A DNA stretch of 64,000 nucleotides from Rhea pennata (taxonomy: Eukaryota; Chordata; Aves; Rheiformes; Rheidae), in assembly GCF_028389875.1 (NCBI RefSeq), contig NC_084670.1:12557383-12621382 (forward strand), in the 5' to 3' direction. The notes under the pieces were generated by a model that saw nothing but the letters and a program-made list of their open reading frames with translations, was not told the origin of the DNA and searched no databases. The position numbers were made by a program, and so were the translations under genes. Within the stretch, counting starts at the first letter, position 1; each line of letters starts with the position of its first letter. This document shows positions 12,640 through 24,300 of the stretch, in pieces.

Positions 12640-13510
12640 TCCAAGGGCCCGACGCACACGCGGCCGCGGCCGCGCTCCAGGCCCCCGCCCCGCCCCGCCC
12701 GGCCGGGGCCGGCGTTATCGCCGCCCGCCAGGCCCCGAGGGGCGAGATTCGCCTCGGGGATGACACAGCACGGAGCGGCGCCCGGAGCCGCCGGCCGAGC
12801 GCGGCAGAGGCCCCGAGCGGCGCCCCAGCTCCCCGCGGCCGCCGCGGGAGGTGCCGACGGGCGGCGGGAGCGGAGCCCCCGGCCGCGCTCCGCCGCGGAA
12901 CCGCGCGGCGAGCGGGCAACGCACCGGAAGGAATGCGACCGTTACGGCGGGCAGCAGGGCTCCGCGGGCAAGGCCGCGCGGGACGCGGCGCCCCGGCCCG
13001 CCCCGCTGCCCGGTGACGGCCGGCCCGGCGGCCCCCGCGCAGCCCCCGGCGGCGGCGGCGCTGCGGAAGGGCCCGGCCGCGCTCAGAGACCCCCCCGCAC
13101 CGCGCCCTCCCTCGGCCTCCGCCTCCGCCTCCCGCCGCTCCTCACCCGGCCGCCGCCGCCGCCGCTGGGCGCTCGGCCGCCGCCGCGGGGCCGCGGGCGC
13201 GGGGCCGCGGGCGCCGCCATGCCGCCCCCGGCGCAGCGGGACCGGCCGCCGCCGCCGCCGCGCGGAGGGGCCGCCGCCGCCAATGGGGCGCCGAGGCGGG
13301 CCGCCAGCCCGCCCGCGTAGCGGGGCCCGCCGGCCAATAGCGGGGCGCAGCCCGCCGGCCCGCCGGCCAATAGCGGGGCGCGGGGGGCGCCTCCCGCAGC
13401 CAATCGCGGGCCGCCGGGAGGGGGCGGGAGCGCAGGGGTCCCCCGGACCCCTCCCGCCTCCGGGAGGGCTGCGGCAGGGCGGGGGCGCGGCGCGCATGCG
13501 CGACGAGCAT
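12640..13510 (-). promoter_or_regulatory. ST3GAL3: ST3GAL3 CpG-island promoter with four CCAAT boxes
   Basis: Very GC- and CpG-dense DNA directly upstream of the ST3GAL3 start-codon exon. CCAAT pentamers on the plus strand lie at 13280-13284, 13334-13338, 13367-13371 and 13400-13404. The last three are exactly 33 bases apart, and two of them sit in the same GGCCAATAGCGGGGCG context. No TATA box is visible. Such CCAAT clusters are typical NF-Y sites in CpG-island promoters. The most credible donor for a noncoding first exon is CCGG|GTGAGG at 13146/13145, which would place transcription start near 13200-13280. A divergent plus-strand transcript is possible but not shown. Confidence 0.75.
13146..13275 (-). 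other. ST3GAL3: Candidate noncoding first exon of ST3GAL3
   Basis: Only the 3' boundary is supported: CCGG|GTGAGGAG at 13146/13145 is the best donor I found between the start-codon exon and the CCAAT cluster. The 5' boundary is a guess from CCAAT spacing. Transcript data would be needed to set it. Confidence 0.3.
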
Positions 13511-13533
13511 GGGGGGGGGGGGGAGGGAATCCC

Positions 13534-14450
13534 CCATCACTGCACCGCACTGCACTGCACCTCCCCGTCACTGCATCGCACTGCCCCCTCCAAGCACTGC
13601 ACCCCATCACTGCACCGCACTGCACCCCCATCACTGCACCTGACTGCCCCTCTCCAAGCACTGCACTGCACCCCCATCACTGCACTGCACCACACTGCAC
13701 CCCCATCACTGCACTGCACTGTCCCTCTCCAAGCACTGCACCCTATCACTGCACCGCACTGCAATCCCATCACTGCACCACATTGCCCCTCTCTAAGCAC
13801 TGCACTGCACCCCATCACTGCACCACACTGCCCCTCTCCAAACACTGCACTGCATCCACCATCACTGCACTGCCCCTCTCCAAGAATTGCACTTCACCCC
13901 CAGTCACTGCACCACACGCCCATCACTGCACCACCCTGCCCCTCTCCAAACGCTGCACTGCATCCACCATCACTGCACTGCCCCTCTCCAAGAACTGCAC
14001 TCTACTGCCACTCTCCAAGCACTTGCATCACTCTCTGAATCACCGCACCGCACTTCCCCCTCCAAGCTCTGCACCACACTGCAGTCACTGCACTGCACTG
14101 TCCCCCGGTTACTGCCCTGCACCCCTGCATCAGACCCCTCCTACCATCGCAATGCCCTGCCCCTCTGCAGCCACTGCCAGTCGCAGCACTGCAGAACACC
14201 TCCAGTCACTGCACCTCCTGTCAAGACTGCACTGCACCATCCCTCCTACCACAGCACTACACTGCACACCCCTGCACCTAGCTGCACCTGCAACATCTCC
14301 GCACACTGCCATGCCACAGTGCCTGGCTCCAGTAAGTGCACCAGCCTGTGCCTCCCTCCAACCTCTGCACCATGCTGCAGTGACTGCACTGTGCCACACT
14401 GCCCACCACTGCATGGCACCGCATCTCCCTCCTACCACCGCACTGCCAGC
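13534..14450. repeat. Degenerate CTGCA-based minisatellite
   Basis: About 900 bases built from CACTGCAC, CATCACTGCA and CCCCTCTCCAAGCACTGC blocks. The basic step is CTGCA, and higher-order units run to tens of bases. A block of roughly 65 bases beginning at 13828 recurs at 13936 with two mismatches, an offset of 108 bases. The plus strand is C-rich, and G occurs almost only inside CTGC. The array is most regular from 13534 to about 14050 and decays toward 14450. It begins right after a G13 run (13511-13523) at the edge of the ST3GAL3 CpG island. Long open frames through it (for example 12851-14038 on plus) are by-products of the repeat and base composition, not convincing genes. Confidence 0.85.
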
Positions 14451-17400
14451 GCCTGCAGAGCCCCCAGGCGCTGCTGCCCGCGGCCCCACTGCGGGGGACT
14501 CGCACGGCCTCCGCCACCGCCACCGGCTGCACAAGCCGCGTCCGCCGCCCTCCCGCCGCACTGCAGCTCCCGCCTGCAGCCACCCGGCCGCATCCCGCCC
14601 TCCCGCGGGGCTGCCGCCGCCGCGCTGCCGGGCGCAGGGCAGCGGGAAGGCACGGGCACACGTGGCTGCGGGCACGGGGATGAGCGGGGATTGAAGAAGC
14701 GATTGGCGCTATCGAAGACAAAGTCTTCCGAGCGAAAGGACACCATGAGAAATCAGCTCCCACCTCCGAGACGACGGGGACCCTGCGGTTTCCCGCCTCT
14801 GCCCTCCGTGATTCACGAACAGACGGCAAACGAGGCGCCCCGGGGACTTCAGGGAGCGGGCACCGCGGGCGCGGAGGAGGCACGCGGAGCGGGGCCGGCG
14901 GCGCAGCGCATGCCCCGAGCGCCCGCAGCTGCCCCCGAGCATCTCTGGGAGTCCGGTACCACCAGCCGGCGGCTGCCCAAGGGCCACGAGCCGAACCGGA
15001 GCCGTGGTCTGGTTCAAGCGGCCGGGCTGCAGCCTGACCGTGTTCCTGCTTCGCTTCCACGTCTCGCTCGCCGGCAGATGTCAAGCTGGATGTTGCTAGG
15101 AGATAGTGAGCAGGGGAGTAATTAAGGCTGATTAAATCCTGTCGTATTGCCACGCTGCTTTCCAGAATGCTCTGGAGCTTTTCCAGCAAGGCTGGCCGGA
15201 AGAAAGGGCATGAGCCGGCGCCTGTCCCGGCCGGCGGTCGGCCCGCTGAGCCCCGGGCAGGAGCAGCATCGTTACCTAAGCACGGCGGGGAAGGTCTCTT
15301 TCCACTCGTGGCTAGATGGAGACGGCCTCCACCGACGCGCAGGGAACGCGGTCTGGGCTGCAGCACGCTGCCGCGGTGTCTTTATCTCTCCGACCCAACT
15401 GGGCTGATCTCGTGCACACGCCGCGCGTTACTCCTGCGTGCGGGCGCTAGCTCTGGGCAAGGGCGAGCAGCCCGCAGGCAGCGCCGCGCGTCCCGCGGTG
15501 CCCTGGCTCCTCGGGGAGCCGAAACGGTCAATGCTATGGCAGCAGGCCCCCATCAGGCCAGCTAAACCAAGCAGAACTTGGCTGAAAAAAATCGACCACG
15601 CTCCAGAGGTTTTGAACAGCGGAGTGACTCTGCCCACGCGGATGGACCCCCGGAGCCCGCCCTACCACCCTCCCCACCCCGCGACCTGCCCGGCCGGCCC
15701 GCGCTTCCCAGCATCGTTCTCCTACGAAACAGTCGAGTGCTCCTCTCTGGCGCCCAGCTGCGGGACTTGAGCTGCCACCCAGAGCACTGTCGGGCATCAG
15801 CTCCAGTACGTCATTTGGCTCGTGCACGTTTCCCAAGAAAGGAGCGAAGCTCCATCTCAAGACGCAAGCCGGAGACTCCCAGCTCCCCGGCGCTGTTTCA
15901 GGAGCCCATCAGCCCCTCTTTTAGAGGAGCATCCCACTTTTCCGAGTCTGGCTCCAGCTTGCCGACGCACCGTTTTGCTCTGCCTCCTGCTCCATTAAAG
16001 GACCTTTCAGAGCCTGGTGTTTCCTTGCTGTGACACGACACGGAGGAAGCCTCCTCTCAGCCGTCTTCCCAACGCACTAGATTCATTGAGTTCCTTAATT
16101 CTCTTACTGCCAGGCTGTTCCCCCACCCTCCGTCCCTTTTTTGGCATCTCTGCTCTATATAACCTCCCGGGTTTCCCCACATCCTTTCCAAGCCGCAGCA
16201 TCCCGCAACAAGCCTTCACCAGTGCTTTGACGTGGGGGTTACGTCTGCTTTTCTTCTCCTCTGTCTCAGAGTGCTGCTTTGGCCCTGTCTGCCGGGAGCA
16301 GGCGTTTGCACAGGCTGCCCCAGACCTTTCCCAGACCCGCTGCCCGGCAGGGCCGGCACCCGCGGCGCCGTCGCTGCCGTGCGTCCGTCCGCGGCGCTGA
16401 AAGGCAGAGTGGGGCGACGGTGACGCCCCCGCTCCGGGCATCCCGCCTCGCCGGGCAGGATGGGCTCCCCCTCCCCGGTCCCTCCTCCCAGCGGATATTT
16501 TACCCGGGCAGCCAGAGCCTCCGGCTCCGAGCGTGTTTCCGCGCCGGCCGCAGAGCCGGAGAGCCCTACGCGAGCAGGTGTCCCGGCTCTCGTCGGCCGC
16601 TGTGCTACGAAACAAGGGGAAGAAGGCAGGTCGCACCTGCGGCTGCTCAGTCCAATCTCGGTGTGAAATTAGGAAGTTTTATTCAATGCCTCCGAATATT
16701 TTTACCTGCCCCCCCTCCCGTAAGAGCAGGCGCTCAGGAAGCTGGTGCACTGCTATATGCTGTGGAAATGGCCCAGTAAAAACAATGCGCTGGGTGGAGT
16801 CCTCATGTTTAATCCTGTTCCTTAAAGAAGACAGCTCAAATGTTCCTTGTGTGTTTGCTATTCAAAGGCGTTATTTTTCTGCAGCAGCCACCCCGGTCTA
16901 ATGTGCTTGAGACCTAGGAGTGAAACTGGAGATTTTTTCCAGACCTCATGCAGCGATCACAAACCTGCAACTGCACTTCAGCTGATTGCACTACTGATAT
17001 GTAAACTTGGAAACAGCCCAGCTCCTTGAGTAACCGGCTCGTCTCTCCCGGGCTGAGAGCACAACGCCAGATTGCTGCCCTTGCGGCAATCAGCTGCGAC
17101 CGCTCCGAGTGCTGCGAACGGGCAAGGTGGCTTTTCACAAACTGGGACGTGGAGCAAAGCAATGCCAGGCGGACCTGAACTTCTGAGACAGTTCCTGAAT
17201 AGGCCCGATTTTCTGAGCCAATTAAAGCTGGAAAGGCCACAAACCTGGACCAGACACAAGGGATGACCCCAGGAGCCCCAGGGGGTCCTGCTCGCTTTGG
17301 CAGCCTCAAGCCCAAGGATGGGAGCTGCGGGCTCTGCCCTGAGGGCAAAGCTCTGCCCGGCTTCGCCCTGGCTCCTTTCAAGCCTCCCAAAGAGCAGAAA

Positions 17401-17969
17401 CAGCAACGCGGGGGAGGTAGATACTTTCCAACCGCTGTCTGTGTCCTCCTTGGAAGGGAGCTGCAGGAGGGATCCCGTCTCCCGCAGCCCCGCGGCTGGA
17501 GCGGGACGTCTGCACCGCAGCAGCGCGAGGAGAGGCTGCAGCTCCCAAAACGGGCACGTCCGTGCCAGGAGTACAACGTTTTGATGATGCACTTGCGGCT
17601 CCTTCTGAACCACACTTGTTAATTTTTAACAAATATTGGGCTGGAGGGTGGCCAGGGTAAGCCTTTGCCTCAAAGAAGAGCCAAAGCAACGTGCAAAGAA
17701 ACAGCAGCGACACCTGCATTAAGATTTGGGATTTTGTCACTGGTAAGCTAAAAACACAGTAAATGGCATCACATGTGTGGTTTCCTAGAGCACAAATGTT
17801 TTAAAAACCTCCTTGTCTTTGCACTAAAGAAAAGGTCTGCGGACAAAAGCAGCAGCATCTAGACAGCGCACTCGGGCTTTTCCACGGGGTTCAACAATGA
17901 CATCAGTTTTTAATTAAAAAACATGTATTATAAAGAATTAATAAGGCTCATGTTAGATTAACAACTAAA
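14451..17969. other. GC-rich intergenic DNA upstream of ST3GAL3, no recognised gene
   Basis: CpG-dense patches (about 14470-15120, 15180-15520 and 16330-16650) alternate with ordinary sequence. Many long open frames occur on both strands, as expected from few AT-rich stop codons. None has a motif I know. A TATA-like CTATATAA lies on plus at 16155-16162, and one short minus-strand frame near 17.7 kb starts with a signal-peptide-like stretch; both are discussed as findings. Alternative ST3GAL3 first exons could lie here but cannot be placed by eye. Confidence 0.6.
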
Positions 17970-17987
17970 TTCATTAACAGCTACATT

Positions 17988-18300
17988 TTGAGGTCTGTCA
18001 GTGAGCCAAGTTTTAATGGGGAGACATCAACAAATGGGGACCCAATGGACCCCGAGAGACTGTTCCTTGGTCCAGTGCCATTTAATAGTTTTTTAAAATC
18101 AATTATCTGGATGACAAGACGAAGGCTTAAATTTGTGGATGATACAAATATCGAACAGGCTGCTTGCTGTTACGGCATGATCTGAACCGTCTGATAAAAT
18201 TATCTCAAGCCGTGGTGCATTTTAAATAGCCCAGGGTGCAAAGTAAGGTACTTGGGAACAAGGAGGACAGCTTGTACCAGGAGACGGAGGATCTCCCGGA
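17988..18300 (+). mobile_element. Decayed CR1/L3-like LINE reverse-transcriptase fragment
   Basis: Plus-strand sequence reads like the reverse-transcriptase region of sauropsid CR1/L3-type LINEs. A 'GGTCCAGTGCCATTTAA' block is followed by 'ATCTGGATGA', then by a frame with F-V-D-D-T at 18132-18146, the position of the catalytic [YF]-x-D-D box. After that come 'GGGTGCAAAGTAAGGTACTTGG' elements. Several stops and frame breaks interrupt it. It is an old, inactive copy with both ends missing. Subfamily assignment is from remembered consensus only. Confidence 0.6.
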
Positions 18301-21300
18301 AAGCAGCAGGAGGGAGAGATAAAAAAGGAAATAAAGAAAAAAAAAGAGAGGCAGAAAAGAGACAGCCATCCCCACGCACAGCTGCTGCTAAGTGCGTGCA
18401 TCTGAGCGCATCGGCTAGGAGACGACGGGATCCAGAGACGCGCGGAGGGGGTTTGCCAGCGGAGGGGTAGTGCTCTTGCCTCTCTCTCTGCAGCACCGGC
18501 GAAGCCAACCTGATGTCCAGTTCAACCGTGCTAAGTTCAGAACGGACTTGGAAACCCTGAGGAGCAGCAACACCACCCCGGGAAAGGACCTACAGCCCAG
18601 GCATCGGGCTCCCGGAGAGACGGCGCAGGGGCAGCCGGCTCCTCTCGCCGACACCCGCGCGAGCCCCGTCCGACCCGCCGCAGCCCCCGACACCTGCCGA
18701 GCCGGCGCGTCCGCCGCGGTGGCCGTGATGCCCCGCAGCTCTCCTGCAGCACGGTAACAGGTTTGGATGCTCGTGCTGAGCACAGTGCCTAAAACCATGG
18801 GCAGCAAGTCATTTCATGCCTTCTTTCCTGGCCCCGTTTCTTGCACAATTTGGCATAAAACCACTGATTTTGCTGGGACGTTCATGCAGGTCATACTCTG
18901 CGATGCTCCTTCAACCCGCTTCAGCTCCCAGGGCGTCCCGGTGCTGCAGAGCCGCTGGCTGCACCCAGCTTGGCACATGTGGCCAGAGCCTTCCCCAAAC
19001 CCTCCTCGCCGGGCTCCCGTGCCAGGGGGCTTTGGAGACCCACCAGCAAGACTGGTGCTCATCTTCTCCCCATCGCGAATGGGGAGAAAAGAGACGAGCC
19101 AGCCGCTGCAGAATGGTCCCCAAGGCAGAGCCACCGGGGTGAGTGGCCACACGAGCCGGGGACAGCGGTGCAGGGGCTGGGTGTCTGAGCGGGCGTCGCG
19201 CTGAGCCCTGCGTTGCAGGACGCAGTTGGGGCTTTCGGGCTCTGCTGCCAGCTGTGAGCTCTGCACCTGTGTGAGATTCGGCCTTTGGGCAACCTGTGCG
19301 TGCCTGTAGCCACTTTACATAACAAGGAGCCAGCACAGCCCACAGGAAGCACCTTTGGGTGCTGACCCACAAGGGTTTGGTCTTGCCAAGAAGCAGGGGA
19401 AGTTAACTGCAGCGAGGCATCATTACCACTGACATCCTCCCTGCCAGACCACTTCCCGGGAGATGGGGTAGATTAGCGCCTCTTATTTGCACAGCAACAC
19501 GAACAGGGGTCAACCTTCGGTCCGGCAGCTACAAGCTGCCGGCACCAGTGAGCAAACCCCAGTGTGAAGCCAGCAGAGTAGCGTGCCCCAGCCCTGCTCC
19601 CCCTCCGCAGGGGAGAGGGGGGCAATTAGGTGTGGGGCACTATGAGATGTATTGGGCTTTTCCTCTCCTTCACCAGCACCCAGGACATGGCCGTGGCTTG
19701 GCGCTGTCACCTCCCAGCAGTGGTGGGTCACGGCACACGTGCAGAGCGCCGCACGGCAGCCCGAAAGGGACCAGCACCGAACAGCCCGGAGCTGCAGGGA
19801 TGGCACACAGCAAGCCAGAAATCACGAGCTGGGCAATCGCAGAGCCGCTGGCATCGAGGACCCTCTCTCCATGGCAGAGCCACCTCCACAACCAGCCCTG
19901 GACAGTCCCAGCAAGGTGGCTCGTGTCTCCCCCCAGCCTGGATCGACCCGGCAGCTCTGCTCCGAGCTCCTGCCCTTGGGCTGCTCGTGCATGAGTGGGA
20001 ACGGCACACCCGAGGCTGCACGAGAAGCCAACAACACGCATGTGCACACACACACATAGGCCCAGTGCCCCCGGCAGCATGGGGCACCCGCTCCGTGCCA
20101 GGTGTCCCTGGCAGCGTGGGGGCACCGGCCATGGATGAGCCCGAGCGGAGGGGCAGCCTCCTTCCCCGCACTGCTTGTCCTTGAGCATCTCACCCTAGAG
20201 AGCGGCACCAACACAACCTCAGCCGTTTCTGAGCCCAGGGACGTCGCAAAAACTGCCTTTTGGAAGCAGCAATTGCTTTCCAACCTGGGGGCCCTTTGCA
20301 CAGCTTCCAGAGCAGGCTGTTTCCAGGGAAACCTTGCCCAGCGCCCAGGCCCACCGTGCCTGCAAGCTCGGAGCGGAGGCCTCGGCGGCTGCAGCAGGGC
20401 AACACCAGCTGGCCACGCTCCGGGCTGCGTCCCCTCCCCAGGGCTGGGCAGCCGCAGGGCTCTGCCCAGAGGCAGACTTTTGGACCCATTCCTCTGTAAG
20501 GCTTCCAGGAGCCTTGGGCCCTGCAAAAGAGAACATCTCCCCGGGCACACGGGGCTCCCTGTTTCCGCAGCAGCAAGCGGCCACACGCTGTGTTTTGCAA
20601 CCCACGCTTCAGTCCCACAACACCATTTCTGCTCAGATACCCGAGATGCTTCTCCTTCCCAAGCCAGGGATGCCCCCCAGCTCAAAGCCGGCAAAACCTG
20701 GGGCATTTGTTCACCTGATTTCTCAGGAGTGGCAAAACTGCACGAGCCCGGAGGAAGCAGGAGTGAGACCTCGCCCCATGCTCACTGCCATGTTCGCGGG
20801 CCATTTGTGGCATTGCCCAGTCTTAGAAGCTGCACTCAAAACAGAAGTGTGCATACACACACACACATGTACGTGTATATGCACACTCATTTTTCCTCTG
20901 GTCCCCAGCCCTCTCACGCCGTTGCAGCCTGCGCTCCTTTTTCTCGTGCTCCCCGGGGGCGGTTGTGCCTTGCACCCCTGGCCGGGCTGCGGGTCTGAGC
21001 AACCTTGCCGGGCGCCCAGGCTCCTCCCGAGCAGCTGGCCCTGGAGCGGGGCCGAGACAGGCGTCTCGTGGTCCGGATGTGGAGCGAGGCTGTCACCTCT
21101 TGCTCATCAGCATGGGCAACCCTAAAAATATCCTGGGAGTAGGCTGGTGGCAGCTGTGCTACGGTCTCTGCTACGCAGGAGGAAATCGCTAGTCTCTGGC
21201 AGAGTGGTTATCTGCCAGGCGGCCCCGGGCTGAGCCCGTTCTGCAGCCGCGTGGGCACAGCACCACGCTGGGCACAAGAGGCAGGGTGCCATGCTCGGAC

Positions 21301-24300
21301 ACCGCCGCTGCCTCGGAAATCCCTGCGCTGCTCCACGCGTGGCTGAGTGCAGGGTGTTAAGCACCCTGGCACGGCAGCTTGATTGCCGCCGTGCAGCAGA
21401 GCTCCCGGCCTGGGAAGGTGGGCAGCGCCACGAGCGTTGTCCTTTGTGGGGTGCACGGGACCCAGGAGGGGGAGAGGGGATTTGGGGTCCGGGAGCCCGT
21501 GGCAGCGACTCTCTCGCACTGGTGAAACAGGGGGCTGCTCAGCCCCCTCTGCTCTGTGCGGTGCCAAAGGGGACACAGGCAGCCGAGCTCCCGGCGCTGC
21601 GCGCACAAGAGCGAGTGACACCGGGCCGCCCAGCGGAAGAGCAAAGGGGCCGAGCAGGGACCAGGAGGGGAGGCACAGCGCCGAGGCCACGGGAAAAAGC
21701 CAAAGAACCGAAAAAAAAAAAAAACCTCAAACAGCTGAGAGCTGGGTCTGGTGAGTAGGACTGGCCCTGCTCTCTGCAACGCCCAGCTGCAGAGCACGAA
21801 GGCACCAGCTCCTCCTCTCCTGCCTCTGCACGTCCTAAATCCCCAGGGCAGGACAGGGAGGCGGCTGCTCGCAGAGCCTGGGAGAGTTGCCCATCTGCTA
21901 ACCCCACTTGAGAGGGAAAAGGAGCAAAAGGAGGCCTGGGGAAGAGCCGGAAGGGCTGTGCCAGCCCTCGCAGGAACAGCCCTCGCTGTTGCAGAGGAAG
22001 AGCACAAACCCGGCCCGGAGCAGAGACCCTCTTGCCCCGGTACAGACGCGGTGCTGGCAGGCAGAGCCCGTGCCCGGCGCTGCGGGTCCCAGAGGCTCAG
22101 GACAGGGCTGCTTCGGGAAGCAGCAGTGCTTGCAAGGTGGGTGGCAGGCAGAGCCCCGTCAGAGCGGCAGCGACGCAGAGGCACCGACCGCGTCCCCGCA
22201 CGGCTGCGATGCTCCCAGCAGGGCGCCCGCCCCGCCGGGTCCGGGCTCTGCCGGGCTCCGTGCGCACGAAAAACGCTGCAGCGGGGCTCGGCTTGCACAG
22301 GGTGGCACCCCGGCAATGCAGGGTGCCGCAGGGCAGCGGGGAGTCCTTCCCGCGGCTCCCCCACCAGCGCTCCCTCGGGCGCTCTCCGCCCTGCCCCGAG
22401 CTGGGTTTGCAGGGGCAGAGACGAGCAGCAGCCGCAGTTACCGCACGCCTTGGCCGCGCAGCGGGCCCTGCCTCAGGCTGCCTCCGAGGCGCCTGGGGAG
22501 CGGAGCCGACGACGCTTCGAGCCTCTCACGCACCGTTTCCAGGGGACGCGCTGGCTTCCAGCCCCGCTGCCTGGCGTCTGCGCCCTGCCTCAGATGCAGC
22601 TCGCGCTCGGCGCTGCCCTGGAAGCGCTCACCGAGCTGGCGGGGCTCGCTGGGGAGGCGTCCTACCCAGCCAGGTTATCCAGCAGCGCAGACGCCCCGAC
22701 AGCCCCGCCGCTGCCGGCGGCGGCACCAGACCCAGCCATTGCTTCCTCTGGCCCACAGCTGCTCTCAAAATAGCTCCCAGCTCCCGGCACCCAGGGCTGC
22801 CGAGATGCAGCGCTGGCAGCCCAGGAGGAAGTCTGAGCTCGAGGCCTGGCACACCGTGTCCGGGCAAGCCCCCCTCCACGTAACGCCCTGCTGCAGCACG
22901 GGCTGATGCAAGTCTCCGGGGACAGTTCTACGTGTGGACTCGGAGCACAGGACATGCGGGAGCTGACACATTCCCCCCCCCCCCCAAGCTGTTCAGCTAG
23001 CTGTGGTCTGAGCTGTCCTCGAACCGAGGTGCTGTGTCCCGAGTGCTACCAGCAGCTCAGTCTTCCCTCTGCAGCCATCTCTTCTTTCTCACTCCAGAGC
23101 GAGTCAGCATAACGCCAGCCCAACCCCCTCCCAAAGCAAAGGGGCACTGAGCACAAGATCTCACTGTCTTGCCCGGCCCAGACCCCTTCTCGCTCTCCTC
23201 AGGGGTGCATTTTGCACGCTTTAGTTATCTAAACTGAGGCACATTCACAGGCTTCTCTCCGTATTGCTGCTGCTGAGCATGCGCATGCACCCAGCACCTC
23301 AACACCCATGGGGGCCCTCAGCTGGGCTGGGCACCAGACTGCGAGCTCTTTCCTGCCAGACATTACCTGGTGCCAGGCTCTGCGAGAGGAACCATCTGTC
23401 ACAACCCCTCCATGCACCAGGGAGCCTTGGGAGCTCCCATGGCCAGAGCAGAGCAGCCCAGGGAGCAGAACGCAGCGCGCTGCCAGCCCAGGGGACCTTG
23501 CCTGCTTCTTAGGGCTCCAGAAGAGGTGAGAAGCAAACACCTCTCAGGTGCTAGACAGGGCCCAGCTGCAGCCTGCCATTTGTTTGCCCCACAGAGAAAA
23601 GCAAACAGTCTCTGCACCAGGCACCTCCCCGGAATCGCTGCACAAGGGCTCTTCTGTCCAGCATTCCCGGAAGGATCCAGGCAGGGGTGGGGATCTGCTG
23701 CAGGAGGCAAGGGCAGCTCTGGTCCCTCGGGATTCCCCCTCAGCCCTGCACCTCTCACTGGGAACTGTCCATGCTCCCCCACAAACCGGGGGAGGCTGGG
23801 GGCATGGGCAGACAGGAGGGCCCCGAGGACAGCTGCCTGAGACAGCACGGTCCAGGGCCCGGCCCAGGGGCAGCGATGCACAGGTCAGGCTCCTGGGGAA
23901 AGGTTATCCCCGGCACACTGACACTGAAGATGTGACCCACGTAGGCAAGAGGCTGGGCCAGAAGAGAGGCACAAGCAGGCTAGGAAAGACTCCACTCCGC
24001 TAGGATTCCTTAGTGCCGCTTGACTTCTCTGCAGACGCCCTGGGGCTAGGCTGGACAAACTGAGGAGAGAGAAGCACTTCTTCAGCTGGCCCATCAGGTG
24101 CTGACGTGCCTGGCTCCCCGCCCAGAAGCTCAAAGCCACACAGCTCCCATGAAGGCAGCCTTTCTTCTCCCTGCCGCACAGCCCTTGGCAGCCGCACAGC
24201 CTCTCCGGCTGGGGAGGGAGAAAAGCCGAGGTCTGTTTTTCCGTCCCTTTTCCCTTGCCAGGCTCTTCACAAGGCTAAGGGCCCTCATCAGGGCCTCCCC

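Noticed and set aside
12523..15125. Overlapping plus-strand open frames of 265-412 codons across the ST3GAL3 CpG island and minisatellite
   Set aside because: Composition follows GC bias and the CTGCA repeat in several frames at once, with no known domain and no splice or start logic; the real gene here is ST3GAL3 on minus.
14278..15366. Minus-strand 362-codon open frame upstream of ST3GAL3
   Set aside because: Runs from CpG-rich DNA into the degraded minisatellite; no family resemblance and no supporting splice context.
19822..22906. Open frames of about 280-340 codons on both strands in the GC-rich intergenic block
   Set aside because: They overlap in multiple frames, are rich in Arg/Ala/Pro/Gly and show no recognisable motif, as expected of GC-rich noncoding DNA.
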